NCBI RefSeq assembly: GCF_023169965.1
Contig: NZ_AP025592.1
Span: forward strand, 310,001-374,000
From: Anaeromyxobacter paludicola
GTDB lineage: Bacteria > Myxococcota > Myxococcia > Myxococcales > Anaeromyxobacteraceae
DNA: 64,000 nucleotides
Reading direction: 5' to 3'
Part shown: positions 35,333 through 43,279 of the stretch, piece by piece
Layout: every line of letters begins with the position of its first letter
Numbering within the stretch: the first letter of the stretch is position 1
The notes under the pieces: model-generated
Seen by the model: the letters and a program-made list of their open reading frames with translations, nothing else
The model's database searches: none
Told to the model about the DNA's origin: nothing
Program-made: the position numbers and the translations under genes

Positions 35333-37456
35333 GTGCGCATCGCCCTCACCCACAACCTCCGGCTCTCCGACTCCGAGGAGGAGGCCGAGTTCGACACCCG
35401 CGAGACGGTGGAGGCGCTCGCCGGGGCCATCGAGCGGCTCGGCCACCGGGTGGAGCGGATCGAGGTCTCCGGCCCCGCCTCGCGCACCGTGGCCCGGCTC
35501 GAGGCCTACGGCCCGGACCTCATCTTCAACACCGCCGAGGGGCGGCGGGGGCGGTTCCGGGAGGCGTTCTTCCCGGGGCTCTTCGACGAGCTGGCGATGC
35601 CCTACACCGGGTCCGACGCCTACGTCCTCGCGCTCACCCTCGACAAGCAGCTCACCAAGCTCATCCTGGCGCAGCACGGGGTCACCACGCCGCGCTGGCA
35701 GTACCTCGAGGACGCCCGGCAGCTGCAGCCGAACGCGCTCCGGTTCCCGGTGATCGTGAAGCCCAACTTCGAGGGCAGCTCGAAGGGCATCACCCAGGAC
35801 TCGGTGGTGGAGGACCCGCTGGCGCTCCACCGGAGCGTCGAGGACGCCCTCGCCCGGTACCCGTCGGGCGTGCTGGTGGAGGAGTTCATCCGCGGGCGCG
35901 ACGTGACCGTGCCCTTCCTCGAGGCGGCCGCGCGGGAGCGGGGCGGGGTGCTGCAGCCGGTGGAGTACGTGGTGGACGAGGCGATCGCCGGCGCGCGCCG
36001 CCACGCCATCTACGACTACGCCCTCAAGACCGCCCTCGACCAGGCGGTCTCGGTGCGCGCGCCGGCCCGGCTCGCCCGGGCCGAGGCGCAGCGGATCCGC
36101 GACCAGGCCGAGGCCGTGGTGCGGGTGCTCGGCATCCGCGACCTCGCCCGGATGGACTTCCGCGTCGGCGACGACGGCCAGGTCCACTTCCTCGAGGTGA
36201 ACGCGCTGCCCTCGCTCGAGGCCGGCGCCTCGATCTACGCCGCGGCGGCGCTGGAGGGGCTCCACAGCGACGCCGTGCTCGGGGCGGTCATCGACAGCGC
36301 CGTGGCCCGCTGGAACATCGCCGATCCGCGCTCGCGCCGCGGCCGGCCGCGCCGGGCGGAGCGGCTCAAGGTGGGCTTCGCCTACAACGTGAAGCGGCTC
36401 ACCCCCGAGCCCTCGGGCGAGCAGGACGACGAGGCCGAGTACGACGCCCCGAAGACGCTCCAGGCCATCCGCGAGGCCATCGCGAGCTACGGCCACGAGG
36501 TGGTGGACCTCGAGGCGACGAGCGACCTGCCGCTCGTGCTCGCCTCCACGCCGGTGGACGTGGTCTTCAACATCGCCGAGGGCTTCAAGGGGCGCAACCG
36601 CGAGTCGCAGGTCCCGGCGCTGCTGGAGCTCCTCGACATCCCGTACACCGGCTCCGACCCGGCGGCGCTCTCGGTGGCCCTCGACAAGGCGCTCGCGAAG
36701 CGCATGGTGCGCGCCCACGGCATCCTCACCCCCGACTACCTCGTGATGCACAGCGGGAAGGAGCGGCTGCCCAAGGAGCTGTCCCGCTTCCCGCTCCTCG
36801 TGAAGCCGGTCGCGGAGGGCACGAGCAAGGGGGTCACGCGCAAGTCGGTGGTGCGCAACGAGGACGAGCTGCGCCAGGTCGCGCGCGAGGTGATCCAGAA
36901 GTACCGGCAGCCGGCGCTCGTGGAGCAGTACGTCGCCGGGCGCGAGTTCACGGTCGGCCTCCTCGGCGAGCGGCGGCCGCGGGTGCTGCCGCCGATGGAG
37001 ATCGTCTTCCTCGACGCCTCCGACCCGACCCCCATCTACTCCTTCGACCTCAAGCAGGACTGGAGCGACCAGCTGCGCTACGAGGTCCCGGCGCGGCTCT
37101 CGCCCCGCGAGCTGGAGCGGCTGGAGCGGGCGGCGCGCGAGGTGTTCACCGCGCTCGGCTGCCGCGACGTGGCCCGGGTGGACTTCCGCATGGACGCCGA
37201 GGGGCGGCTCTTCTTCATCGAGTCGAACCCGCTCCCGGGGCTGGCGCCCGGCTGGAGCGACCTCGTGCTCATCGCCCAGGCGGCCGGCATCGAGTACCGG
37301 GCCCTCATCGGCGAGGTGCTCTCCTTCGCCATCCGGCGCTACCAGGAGCGCGAGCGCGAGCGGGTCCGGGAGCGGCGCGCCCAGGCCGCCGCCTCGCGCG
37401 AGGGCGCCGGCGGGGCGAACGGCGTGACCGCGGCCCCCGACGGCGAGGGAGGGTAG
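35333..37456 (+). CDS. Tandem D-Ala-D-Ala-ligase-like protein (two ATP-grasp enzymes fused)
   Basis: 707 residues containing two full Ddl-type ATP-grasp units, about 1-335 and 343-690. Each has a FN(T/I)AEG...GR.RE block, a PYTGSD segment, an LDK..K lysine motif, a VKP lysine of the ATP site and a C-terminal metal motif (FLEVNALP; FIESNPLP). Both halves look catalytically intact. Family members join two amino acids, or an amino acid and a hydroxy acid, with ATP. Real Ddl is normally a single unit of about 300 residues, so this is probably not the cell-wall ligase. GTG 35333 follows a GGGGGA site. A P1 peptidase gene starts four bases after the stop. Confidence 0.85.
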   Translation: MRIALTHNLRLSDSEEEAEFDTRETVEALAGAIERLGHRVERIEVSGPASRTVARLEAYGPDLIFNTAEGRRGRFREAFFPGLFDELAMPYTGSDAYVLALTLDKQLTKLILAQHGVTTPRWQYLEDARQLQPNALRFPVIVKPNFEGSSKGITQDSVVEDPLALHRSVEDALARYPSGVLVEEFIRGRDVTVPFLEAAARERGGVLQPVEYVVDEAIAGARRHAIYDYALKTALDQAVSVRAPARLARAEAQRIRDQAEAVVRVLGIRDLARMDFRVGDDGQVHFLEVNALPSLEAGASIYAAAALEGLHSDAVLGAVIDSAVARWNIADPRSRRGRPRRAERLKVGFAYNVKRLTPEPSGEQDDEAEYDAPKTLQAIREAIASYGHEVVDLEATSDLPLVLASTPVDVVFNIAEGFKGRNRESQVPALLELLDIPYTGSDPAALSVALDKALAKRMVRAHGILTPDYLVMHSGKERLPKELSRFPLLVKPVAEGTSKGVTRKSVVRNEDELRQVAREVIQKYRQPALVEQYVAGREFTVGLLGERRPRVLPPMEIVFLDASDPTPIYSFDLKQDWSDQLRYEVPARLSPRELERLERAAREVFTALGCRDVARVDFRMDAEGRLFFIESNPLPGLAPGWSDLVLIAQAAGIEYRALIGEVLSFAIRRYQERERERVRERRAQAAASREGAGGANGVTAAPDGEGG

Positions 37457-37460
37457 GGGC

Positions 37461-38615
37461 GTGGCCGATCCCGCCCCCGCCCCGGAGCGGCGCCTCCGCG
37501 CCCGCGAGCTCGGCATCCCGCTCGGCCGCTACCGGCCGGGGCGCTTCAACGCCATCACCGACGTGGCCGGCGTGAAGGTCGGCCACTGCACCCTGGTCCA
37601 CGGCGCGGGCCCCCTGCAGCCGGGGCGCGGGCCGGTGCGCACCGGGGTCACCTGCATCCTGCCCAACCCCACCAACGTGTTCGAGGAGCGGGTGGTCGGG
37701 GGCGGCTTCATCCTCAACGGCGCCGGCGAGGTCTCCGGCCTCACCCAGCTCATGGAGTGGGGGCTCATCGAGACCCCCATCTTCCTGACCAACACCCTCT
37801 CCGTCGGGGCGGTGTCGGACGCCGCGGTGAAGTGGATGGTGGAGCGGTACCCCGGCATCGGGGGCGAGCACGACGTCATCATCCCGCTCGTGGGCGAGTG
37901 CGACGACTCGTGGCTCAACGACATCGCCGGCGGGCACGTGCACGAGGAGCACGTCCGCCAGGCCATCGAGACGGCCGCCGACGGCCCCGTGCCCGAGGGG
38001 AACGTGGGCGGCGGCACCGGCATGATCACCTGCGACTTCAAGGCCGGCATCGGCACCGCGAGCCGGAAGCTGCCGCAGGCGCTCGGCGGCTACACGGTCG
38101 GCGTGCTGGTGATGAGCAACTTCGGCGTGATGCGGCAGCTCCGCGTGGGCGGGCTCCCGGTGGGGGAGCTGCTCGAGCCGCGGTACGCCAGCCTGCCCCG
38201 GCGCGTGAACAACTACGGCTCGATCATCGCGGTGGTCGCCACCGACGCGCCGCTCATCACCCACCAGCTCAACCGGCTCGCCAAGCGGGCGGCGCTCGGG
38301 GTGGGGCGGGTCGGCTCCTCGGCCATGCACGGCTCGGGGGAGATCATGCTGGCGTTCTCCACCGCCAACATGGTGCCGCGGCAGACGCGCAAGATGGTCT
38401 ACCGGGTGAAGATCCTGCTCGACCAGCGGCTCGATCCGCTCTACGAGGCGGTGATCGAGGCCACCGAGGAGGCGATCCTGAACGCGCTCTGCATGGCCGA
38501 GGACATGGAGGGCGTGAACGGCAACCTCTCGCGGGCGCTCCCGCTGCACGAGGTGCGCGCGATGGCCTCCCACTGGCAGCGGCTCGTCGCCGGCGGGCGG
38601 CGCGGCCAGGATTAG
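37461..38615 (+). CDS. P1 family (DmpA-type) self-processing aminopeptidase
   Basis: 384 residues. NAITDVAGVKVGHCTL at the start, VGGGTGMITCDFKAGIGTASR and NNYGSIIAVVATDAPL are the DmpA/BapA family landmarks. S254, following the glycine in NYGSII, is the expected autoproteolysis site and nucleophile of the beta subunit. The family cleaves N-terminal residues from D- or beta-amino acid amides and peptides. It is four bases after the tandem ATP-grasp gene, so a make-and-break partnership on unusual dipeptides is conceivable (inference). Confidence 0.9.
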   Translation: MADPAPAPERRLRARELGIPLGRYRPGRFNAITDVAGVKVGHCTLVHGAGPLQPGRGPVRTGVTCILPNPTNVFEERVVGGGFILNGAGEVSGLTQLMEWGLIETPIFLTNTLSVGAVSDAAVKWMVERYPGIGGEHDVIIPLVGECDDSWLNDIAGGHVHEEHVRQAIETAADGPVPEGNVGGGTGMITCDFKAGIGTASRKLPQALGGYTVGVLVMSNFGVMRQLRVGGLPVGELLEPRYASLPRRVNNYGSIIAVVATDAPLITHQLNRLAKRAALGVGRVGSSAMHGSGEIMLAFSTANMVPRQTRKMVYRVKILLDQRLDPLYEAVIEATEEAILNALCMAEDMEGVNGNLSRALPLHEVRAMASHWQRLVAGGRRGQD

Positions 38616-38637
38616 CGGCGCGGCCCGCGGCCGGCCG

Positions 38638-38646
38638 TGCTATAGA
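38638..38646 (+). promoter_or_regulatory. Extended -10 promoter of the 38-residue basic protein gene
   Basis: TGCTATAGA at 38638-38646 is an extended -10 element (TG-N-TATAGA, five of six for the hexamer). No convincing -35 lies 17-18 bases upstream, which fits the extended -10 class. AGGAG at 38671-38675 and ATG 38684 follow. Confidence 0.5.
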
Positions 38647-38683
38647 AGGCCGCCTCAACGGTCTCTTCACAGGAGTGGTTCGC

Positions 38684-38800
38684 ATGGCCCGTTCCAAGAG
38701 CAAGCACGTCCGCCTCATCATGAAGCGCCGCCAGGCCTGGAAGGCCCGCAAGAAGCGCCAGAAGGCCGCCAAGAAGGCCTCCGGCGGCGCGAAGAAGTAG
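38684..38800 (+). CDS. 38-residue very basic protein
   Basis: MARSKSKHVRL at the start, then a Lys/Arg/Ala helix-like stretch ending GGAKK; about half the residues are Lys or Arg, with no Asp or Glu. AGGAG lies eight bases before ATG 38684 and an extended -10 lies upstream, so it is expressed as its own unit. The composition is that of a small ribosomal or RNA/DNA-binding protein. I do not recognise the family for certain. It sits directly upstream of the tRNA-Ala promoter. Confidence 0.72.
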   Translation: MARSKSKHVRLIMKRRQAWKARKKRQKAAKKASGGAKK

Positions 38801-38815
38801 GCGGCAGAAACCCCC

Positions 38816-38844
38816 TTGACGCGAATCGCGAGGGGGGTTACAAA
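38816..38844 (+). promoter_or_regulatory. Promoter of tRNA-Ala
   Basis: TTGACG (38816-38821), a 17-base spacer, TACAAA (38839-38844). Transcription should start near 38851, about 38 bases before the mature tRNA. The strong -35 fits a stable RNA gene. Confidence 0.65.
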
Positions 38845-38888
38845 GCCGCCTCCTTCGGGGCGATGCCCTCCGAGGAACCAGAAAGTCT

Positions 38889-38964
<76 letters not shown>

Positions 38965-38980
38965 ATTCAGTAGCGGCATC

Positions 38981-39021
38981 GAGCGGGCGCTCCGGGCAAC
39001 CAGGGCGCCCGCTCTCCTTTT
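38981..39021 (+). terminator. Rho-independent terminator of tRNA-Ala
   Basis: GAGCGGGCGC (38981-38990) pairs perfectly with GCGCCCGCTC (39005-39014), followed by TCCTTTT. The ten-base GC stem with a T-rich tail, 16 bases after the CCA end, should stop the tRNA transcript. It lies 20 bases before the next gene. Confidence 0.8.
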
Positions 39022-39040
39022 CGGCTATCTCCAGGGGCCC

Positions 39041-40309
39041 ATGACCGCGCCGCGCCTCCTGCTCCTCGCCCCCACCCAGAGCTACCGCACCGACGACTTC
39101 CTCGCGGCCGCCGCCCGCCTCGGCGTGCCGGTGGTGGTGGGGACGGATCGCTGCCACCGGATCGAGGAGACCTTCGGGGAGGAGCAGGGGCTCTGGTCGC
39201 TCGACTACCGGAAGCCGGAGCACGCGGCCGAGCAGATCGCGGCGGCGGCGCGGCAGGAGCCCATCGCCGGCATCGTGCCGGTGAACGAGACCACGGCCGT
39301 CATCGCCGCCCTGGCGGCGGAGCGGCTCGGGCTCCCCTGGAACCCGCCCGACGCGGCGCTCCGGGCCGCCGACAAGGCGGCGCAGCGGACCCGGCTGGCC
39401 GAGGCCGGGCTGCCCGTCCCGGCCTTCCGCGCCTTCCGGCTCGACGGCGACCCCGAGGCGGCCGCGGCGTCGGTGACTTACCCGTGCGTCCTCAAGCCGG
39501 TGGTGCTGTCGGCGAGCCGCGGCGTCATCCGGGCCGACGACCCGGCCGGCTTCGTCGCCGCCTGGCGGCGCATCGAGCGGATCCTGCGGGAGGCCCGGAC
39601 CGAGCGGCGGGCCGCCGGCGCCGAGGCGGCGCGCACCGTGCTCGTGGAGGCGTTCGTCCCCGGGGCGGAGGTGGCGGTCGAGGGGCTCCTGCGCGGCGGC
39701 GCCTTCGAGCTGCTCGCGCTCTTCGACAAGCCCGATCCGCTCGACGGTCCCTACTTCGAGGAGACGCTCTACGTCACCCCGTCGCGCCACCCGGCCCCGC
39801 TCCAGCGGGAGATCGCCCGGCTCACCGGCGAGGCCTGCCGCGCGCTCGGGCTCAGGGAGGGGCCGGTCCACGCCGAGCTGCGGCTCCCGCCCGCCGGGCC
39901 GGTGATCCTCGAGGTGGCCGCCCGCTCCATCGGCGGCCTCTGCGCCCGCACGCTCCGGTTCGGGGCGGGCATCTCGCTCGAGGAGCTCCTGGTGTGCCAC
40001 GCGCTCCGGCTGCCGCTCGCGTCGCTGCAGCGGGAGCGTCGCGCCGCCGGGGTGATGATGATCCCCATCCCGCGCGCCGGGATCCTGCACGGCGTCGGCG
40101 GGCTCGACGAGGCGAAGGCGGTGCCGGGGGTGGAGGACGTGGTGGTCACCGCGCAGGAGGGGCGCGAGGTGGCGCCGCTCCCGGAGGGCGACTGCTACTT
40201 CGGCTTCATCTTCGCGCGCGGGGAGGCGCCGGCCGAGGTGGAGGCGGCGCTGCGGGCCGCCCACGCGCGGCTGCGCATCGACATCCGCGCGCCGCTGCCC
40301 ATGGTGTGA
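39041..40309 (+). CDS. ATP-grasp ligase, L-amino acid ligase/carboxylase-like
   Basis: 422 residues: an N-terminal Rossmann-like domain (LLLLAPTQSYRTDDFLAAA), then an ATP-grasp domain with YPCVLKPVVLSASRGV and the metal-binding EVAARSIGG, and a C-terminal domain like that of amino acid ligases (AAGVMMIPIPRAGILHGVGG). It would form an amide or peptide bond with ATP. The substrate is unknown. ATG 39041 lies just beyond the tRNA terminator. It converges on the radical SAM gene. Confidence 0.82.
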   Translation: MTAPRLLLLAPTQSYRTDDFLAAAARLGVPVVVGTDRCHRIEETFGEEQGLWSLDYRKPEHAAEQIAAAARQEPIAGIVPVNETTAVIAALAAERLGLPWNPPDAALRAADKAAQRTRLAEAGLPVPAFRAFRLDGDPEAAAASVTYPCVLKPVVLSASRGVIRADDPAGFVAAWRRIERILREARTERRAAGAEAARTVLVEAFVPGAEVAVEGLLRGGAFELLALFDKPDPLDGPYFEETLYVTPSRHPAPLQREIARLTGEACRALGLREGPVHAELRLPPAGPVILEVAARSIGGLCARTLRFGAGISLEELLVCHALRLPLASLQRERRAAGVMMIPIPRAGILHGVGGLDEAKAVPGVEDVVVTAQEGREVAPLPEGDCYFGFIFARGEAPAEVEAALRAAHARLRIDIRAPLPMV

Positions 40310-40324
40310 TCCGAGGCGCTGGGC

Positions 40325-40341
40325 TTCACCTGCCAGGTGAA
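40325..40341. repeat. 17-base palindrome after the ATP-grasp gene
   Basis: TTCACCTG-C-CAGGTGAA, a perfect 8-base dyad with one central base, 15 bases after the ATP-grasp stop. There is no T-run after it. It could be an operator-like site in an odd convergent position, or part of a transcript end structure. Confidence 0.5.
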
Positions 40342-40389
40342 AGAGGACCCGGACCCGACCGTGCATCCGCGCTCTCTCAGCCCTTCGTC

Positions 40390-40422
40390 AGCGGAGCCAA
40401 CTGGCCCGCGGTCGGCTCCGCT
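40390..40422 (-). terminator. Hairpin between convergent ATP-grasp and radical SAM genes
   Basis: AGCGGAGCC (40390-40398) pairs with GGCTCCGCT (40414-40422): a perfect nine-base stem that touches the stop of the radical SAM gene. No T-tract follows on either strand, so termination is only likely, not certain. Confidence 0.4.
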
Positions 40423-41789
40423 CAGCAGAACCAGCTCTCGGTGAGCCGGGGCGTGAAGCGCCGGTCCCGGGCCCGCGTCACGTGCTGGTGGACCCGCCCG
40501 GCCGCCGCCAGCGCGAGCGCCTTCACCGCCGCCACGGTCTCGAGCGGATCGGCGCCGGCCGCGGCCCGCTCCTCCACGAGGCCGGCGACCTTCGCCTGGA
40601 GCGCGTCCATGCGCGGGTCGGGGTGGGCCCAGCGGAAGGTGAGGGCGGCGGGGTCGAGCGCCGCGCCGGCGAAGGCGGGGTCGCGCAGCAGGAGCGAGCC
40701 GGGCGGGACCAGGAGCCGGATCGAGAGCTGCACCGGATCGAGCTGCGGCAGCCAGCCGCGCTCCTCGAACGTCTGGAGGAGGTCGAGGTAGTCCTCGAGG
40801 GTGGACCAGGGGGTGAACGGGAGCAGCGAGGGGCGCAGCGCGACGCCCGTCTCCGCGCAGAGCTCGAAGGCGCGCAGCGCGTCGGCGCGGGTGTGCCCCT
40901 TGTCGAGCTTCGCGAGCACCCGGTCGGAGAGCGACTCCACCGCCGAGGTCACGAAGAGCGCCCCGAGGGCCCCGAGCTCGGCCACGAGGAGCGGGCGGCG
41001 CAGCAGGTGCTCCACCTTGGCGGTGTAGTCGAAGGTGACCGCCGGGAAGCGGGCGTGGAGCGCGCGGGCCACCCTCAGGGCGTGGCCCGGGCCGTTCAGG
41101 AAGTCCGGATCGCCGAAGGTCACATGGGTCGCGCCGGCCGCCACGAGCTGGGCCACGTCGGCGAGGACCGCCTCCACCGGGACCACGAAGAGCCGGCCGC
41201 CGTAGAGCGGGGGGATGGGGCAGTGGCGGCAGCGGTGGAGGCAGCCGCGCGTCGCCTCGGCGTACCCGGCCACCCGGAGCCCGCGCGCGTCCTGGAGGTG
41301 GGCGTAGCGCTCGAGCGGGGGGAGGCCTTCGCGCGAGGGGACGGGGAAGTCCAGCCGCCGCAGCGTCGCCGCTCCGGCGCCGTCCTGGACGAAGCGCGAG
41401 AGGTCCTCGCCGCGCTCGGCCGCCTCGGCGAGCCGCACCAGCTCCTCCTCGCACTCGCCGCCCAGCACCGCGGCCGCCCCGGCGGCGCGCAGGAGCGCCG
41501 CGTGCAGCGGGGCGTAGAGCCCGTGGAAGACGACGAGGGCGGCCGGGTTGAGGGCGCGCACCCGCGCCGCGGCGGCGAGCGCCAGCTTGAGCGCGGTGTG
41601 CATCGGGACCGCGAACGCGACGAGCCGCGCGCGGCGGACCGCGGCCTCGTCGAGCGGCTCCAGCGACAGGTCGAGGGCCGCCGGCCGGAAGCCCGCGCGC
41701 GCCAGGAAGGCGCGCGGCAGGGCGAGGCCGAGCGGCTGGTGCCCGAGCTCGTACGTCGAGAGGAGGAGGATGTCGCCGTCGGCGCGCAT
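40422..41789 (-). CDS. Radical SAM protein with N-terminal B12-binding-like domain
   Basis: 455 residues. The [4Fe-4S] cysteines are C183, C187 and C190 (TRGCLHRCRHC), in the CxxxCxxC arrangement. The N-terminal 170 residues have the alternating strand pattern of a cobalamin-binding domain but lack the DxHxxG histidine motif, so B12 would bind base-off without it or not at all. FGDPDFLNG and LFVTSAVESLSD are typical of the B12-radical SAM (methylthiotransferase/Elp3-like) relatives. Substrate unknown. Start ATG 41789, 12 bases after the yggX stop on the same strand. Confidence 0.82.
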   Translation of the reverse strand: MRADGDILLLSTYELGHQPLGLALPRAFLARAGFRPAALDLSLEPLDEAAVRRARLVAFAVPMHTALKLALAAAARVRALNPAALVVFHGLYAPLHAALLRAAGAAAVLGGECEEELVRLAEAAERGEDLSRFVQDGAGAATLRRLDFPVPSREGLPPLERYAHLQDARGLRVAGYAEATRGCLHRCRHCPIPPLYGGRLFVVPVEAVLADVAQLVAAGATHVTFGDPDFLNGPGHALRVARALHARFPAVTFDYTAKVEHLLRRPLLVAELGALGALFVTSAVESLSDRVLAKLDKGHTRADALRAFELCAETGVALRPSLLPFTPWSTLEDYLDLLQTFEERGWLPQLDPVQLSIRLLVPPGSLLLRDPAFAGAALDPAALTFRWAHPDPRMDALQAKVAGLVEERAAAGADPLETVAAVKALALAAAGRVHQHVTRARDRRFTPRLTESWFC

Positions 41790-41801
41790 GGCGCGCAGGG
41801 G

Positions 41802-42080
41802 CTACTTCTTGGCGGCGGGGGGCTGGTAGTCCGGCGGGAGCTGGGCGCCCTCGCCGAAGAAGAACTGCTCAGCCTGCTGGAACAGGATCTCGTTGGAACG
41901 GGGATCGGCGGGCGACAGCCGGTACTCGTTCATGATCATCTTGAAGTACTCGAGCCACAGCTTCCAGGCGTCCTGGGAGATGCTGTCGTAGATCCGCTGG
42001 CCGAGCTCGTTCGGGAAGGGCTTGAAGGAGAGACCGGGGAGCTCCTTGCCGAGCTTCTTGCACATCACCATGCGCGCCAT
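41802..42080 (-). CDS. yggX: Probable Fe(2+)-trafficking protein
   Basis: 92 residues. [17 protein letters not shown] matches the YggX N-terminus with its single cysteine, followed by [19 protein letters not shown] and [14 protein letters not shown]. The usual protein is about 90 residues; the C-terminus here is a short Pro/Lys tail. YggX protects iron-sulfur proteins and helps iron delivery. TATCTT (42095 to 42090) could be a -10 placed so close to ATG 42080 that the message would be nearly leaderless. Confidence 0.92.
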   Translation of the reverse strand: MARMVMCKKLGKELPGLSFKPFPNELGQRIYDSISQDAWKLWLEYFKMIMNEYRLSPADPRSNEILFQQAEQFFFGEGAQLPPDYQPPAAKK

Positions 42081-42207
42081 AGGGTCCCGAAGATAGGCGA
42101 AACCGGGGCGCGTTGCACGGCCTAGCTGGTGCCTCGACGGCCGGTCCGCGCGCGGCCCCGCGCCGCGCCGGTTCCAGTCGCTTGGGGCGCCAGCCCCGAC
42201 GCTTGCG

Positions 42208-42411
42208 CTACGCGAGCAGCGAGGTCGGCGCGACGGCCAGGGCGCGGGCGAGCGACTCGAGGGTGTCGAGCGGGGGGGTGCGCTGGCCGCGCTCGAGCAT
42301 CGAGATGTAGGAGACCGAGAGGCCGGCCTTCGAGGCCAGGATCTCCTGGGACAGCTTGCGGCGAAGCCGCTCGCTCTTGAGGTTGACGGCGAACTTTTCG
42401 GCGAGAGCCAT
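42208..42411 (-). CDS. XRE-family helix-turn-helix regulator
   Basis: 67 residues, essentially a single HTH_3 domain: [33 protein letters not shown], with the family E-R-G turn. It should bind DNA as a dimer. Two dyads of the form TTGCGG-N3-CCGCAA, one perfect and one partial, lie 45-81 bases upstream of ATG 42411, so autoregulation is plausible. Confidence 0.88.
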   Translation of the reverse strand: MALAEKFAVNLKSERLRRKLSQEILASKAGLSVSYISMLERGQRTPPLDTLESLARALAVAPTSLLA

Positions 42412-42455
42412 GGGGATGCCTCCGTGCTGGTGGGCCCCTCGTCAGGAGGGGCATT

Positions 42456-42470
42456 TTGCGGATTCCGCAA
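42456..42470. promoter_or_regulatory. Putative operator TTGCGG-N3-CCGCAA upstream of the XRE gene
   Basis: Perfect six-base arms separated by ATT. A degenerate copy (TTGCGG-AAG-CCGttc) follows at 42478-42492, two helical turns away. A second perfect copy lies inside the neighbouring response regulator gene at 42664-42678. The best candidate ligand is the XRE protein encoded just downstream. Confidence 0.45.
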
Positions 42471-42529
42471 TTCCGTTTTGCGGAAGCCGTTCGTTGGGCA
42501 CACCTTCTAGCACGGAGAGCGGAAACGTT

Positions 42530-43279
42530 CTAGCCCTTGCTTGTCCCTTCCTTGCGGGGCCGGCTGGGCAGCGGCACCCCGAAGCGCTTGAGCAGCCTGC
42601 GCATGGCGAAGTAGGAAACCCCCAGCTTTTCGGCCAATCCGCGCGCATCCCCCTCGTAGAGCTTTGCGGAAGCCGCAAGGTATCGCTGCGCCGCGACGTG
42701 GAACGGGATCACCGCCTCGCGGTCCTGCGGAACCCGCAGCCCGGGCAGCGAGGTGCTCATTCCGGCGAGCCGGGCGAGGCGGCTGCGGGCCTCCTCGGCC
42801 TCCGCGTGGCTGCGCTCGATGAGCTTCGCGAGCCGCCGCCGGTCGATGGCGAGCTCGAGCGCGTGCTCGAACCCCTCCATGTCGTTGAGCTCGTGGAAGT
42901 GGTCGGCGCCGGCCATCATCGCCGCCACCGCCTCGGTGGCGCGCGCTCCCGCGGTGTAGGCGAGGATGGCGAGGTCGCTGCGGCGCGGGCGCACCTCCTC
43001 GATGACCTCGAGCCCGCTGCGGCGCGGCATGCCGAGGTCGATGGCGAGGACGGTGGTCTCGGGCGAGAGCTGCTCGGAGACCTCCTCCCCGTCGCGGGCG
43101 ATCCGCAGCTTGAAGCGCGGGTAGCGGCCCAGCACCGCGGCGCGAGGCCGGCCCGGGATCTGGGCCAGGTGCTCGCGCAGGAGGTCGAGCCGGTGCTGGT
43201 CGTCGTCGGCGATGAGGAGCACGTGGTCGTGCTCCTCGGGGCGATCCCACTTGGCGGTCTTTCGGTCTCTGGCGGTCAT
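42530..43279 (-). CDS. Response regulator with atypical receiver and Fis-type HTH
   Basis: 249 residues. A receiver domain occupies about 20-150 with the acidic pair in IADDDQ, phospho-acceptor D81 (AIDLGMP) and the Thr in LAYTAGA. The conserved lysine near the end is missing (GADHFHELND where GADDYLTKP is usual), so phosphorylation output may differ. The C-terminus (about 205-245) has a Fis-like helix-turn-helix: GLAEKLGVSYFAMRRLLKRFGV. ATG 43279 overlaps the moeA stop (ATGA). No histidine kinase is nearby. Confidence 0.82.
   Translation of the reverse strand: MTARDRKTAKWDRPEEHDHVLLIADDDQHRLDLLREHLAQIPGRPRAAVLGRYPRFKLRIARDGEEVSEQLSPETTVLAIDLGMPRRSGLEVIEEVRPRRSDLAILAYTAGARATEAVAAMMAGADHFHELNDMEGFEHALELAIDRRRLAKLIERSHAEAEEARSRLARLAGMSTSLPGLRVPQDREAVIPFHVAAQRYLAASAKLYEGDARGLAEKLGVSYFAMRRLLKRFGVPLPSRPRKEGTSKG

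Noticed and set aside
34721-37516. 931-codon open frame antisense to the tandem ATP-grasp gene
   Set aside because: Composition is that of a GC-rich antisense shadow (His/Arg/Val/Glu repeats) and it has no recognisable domain.
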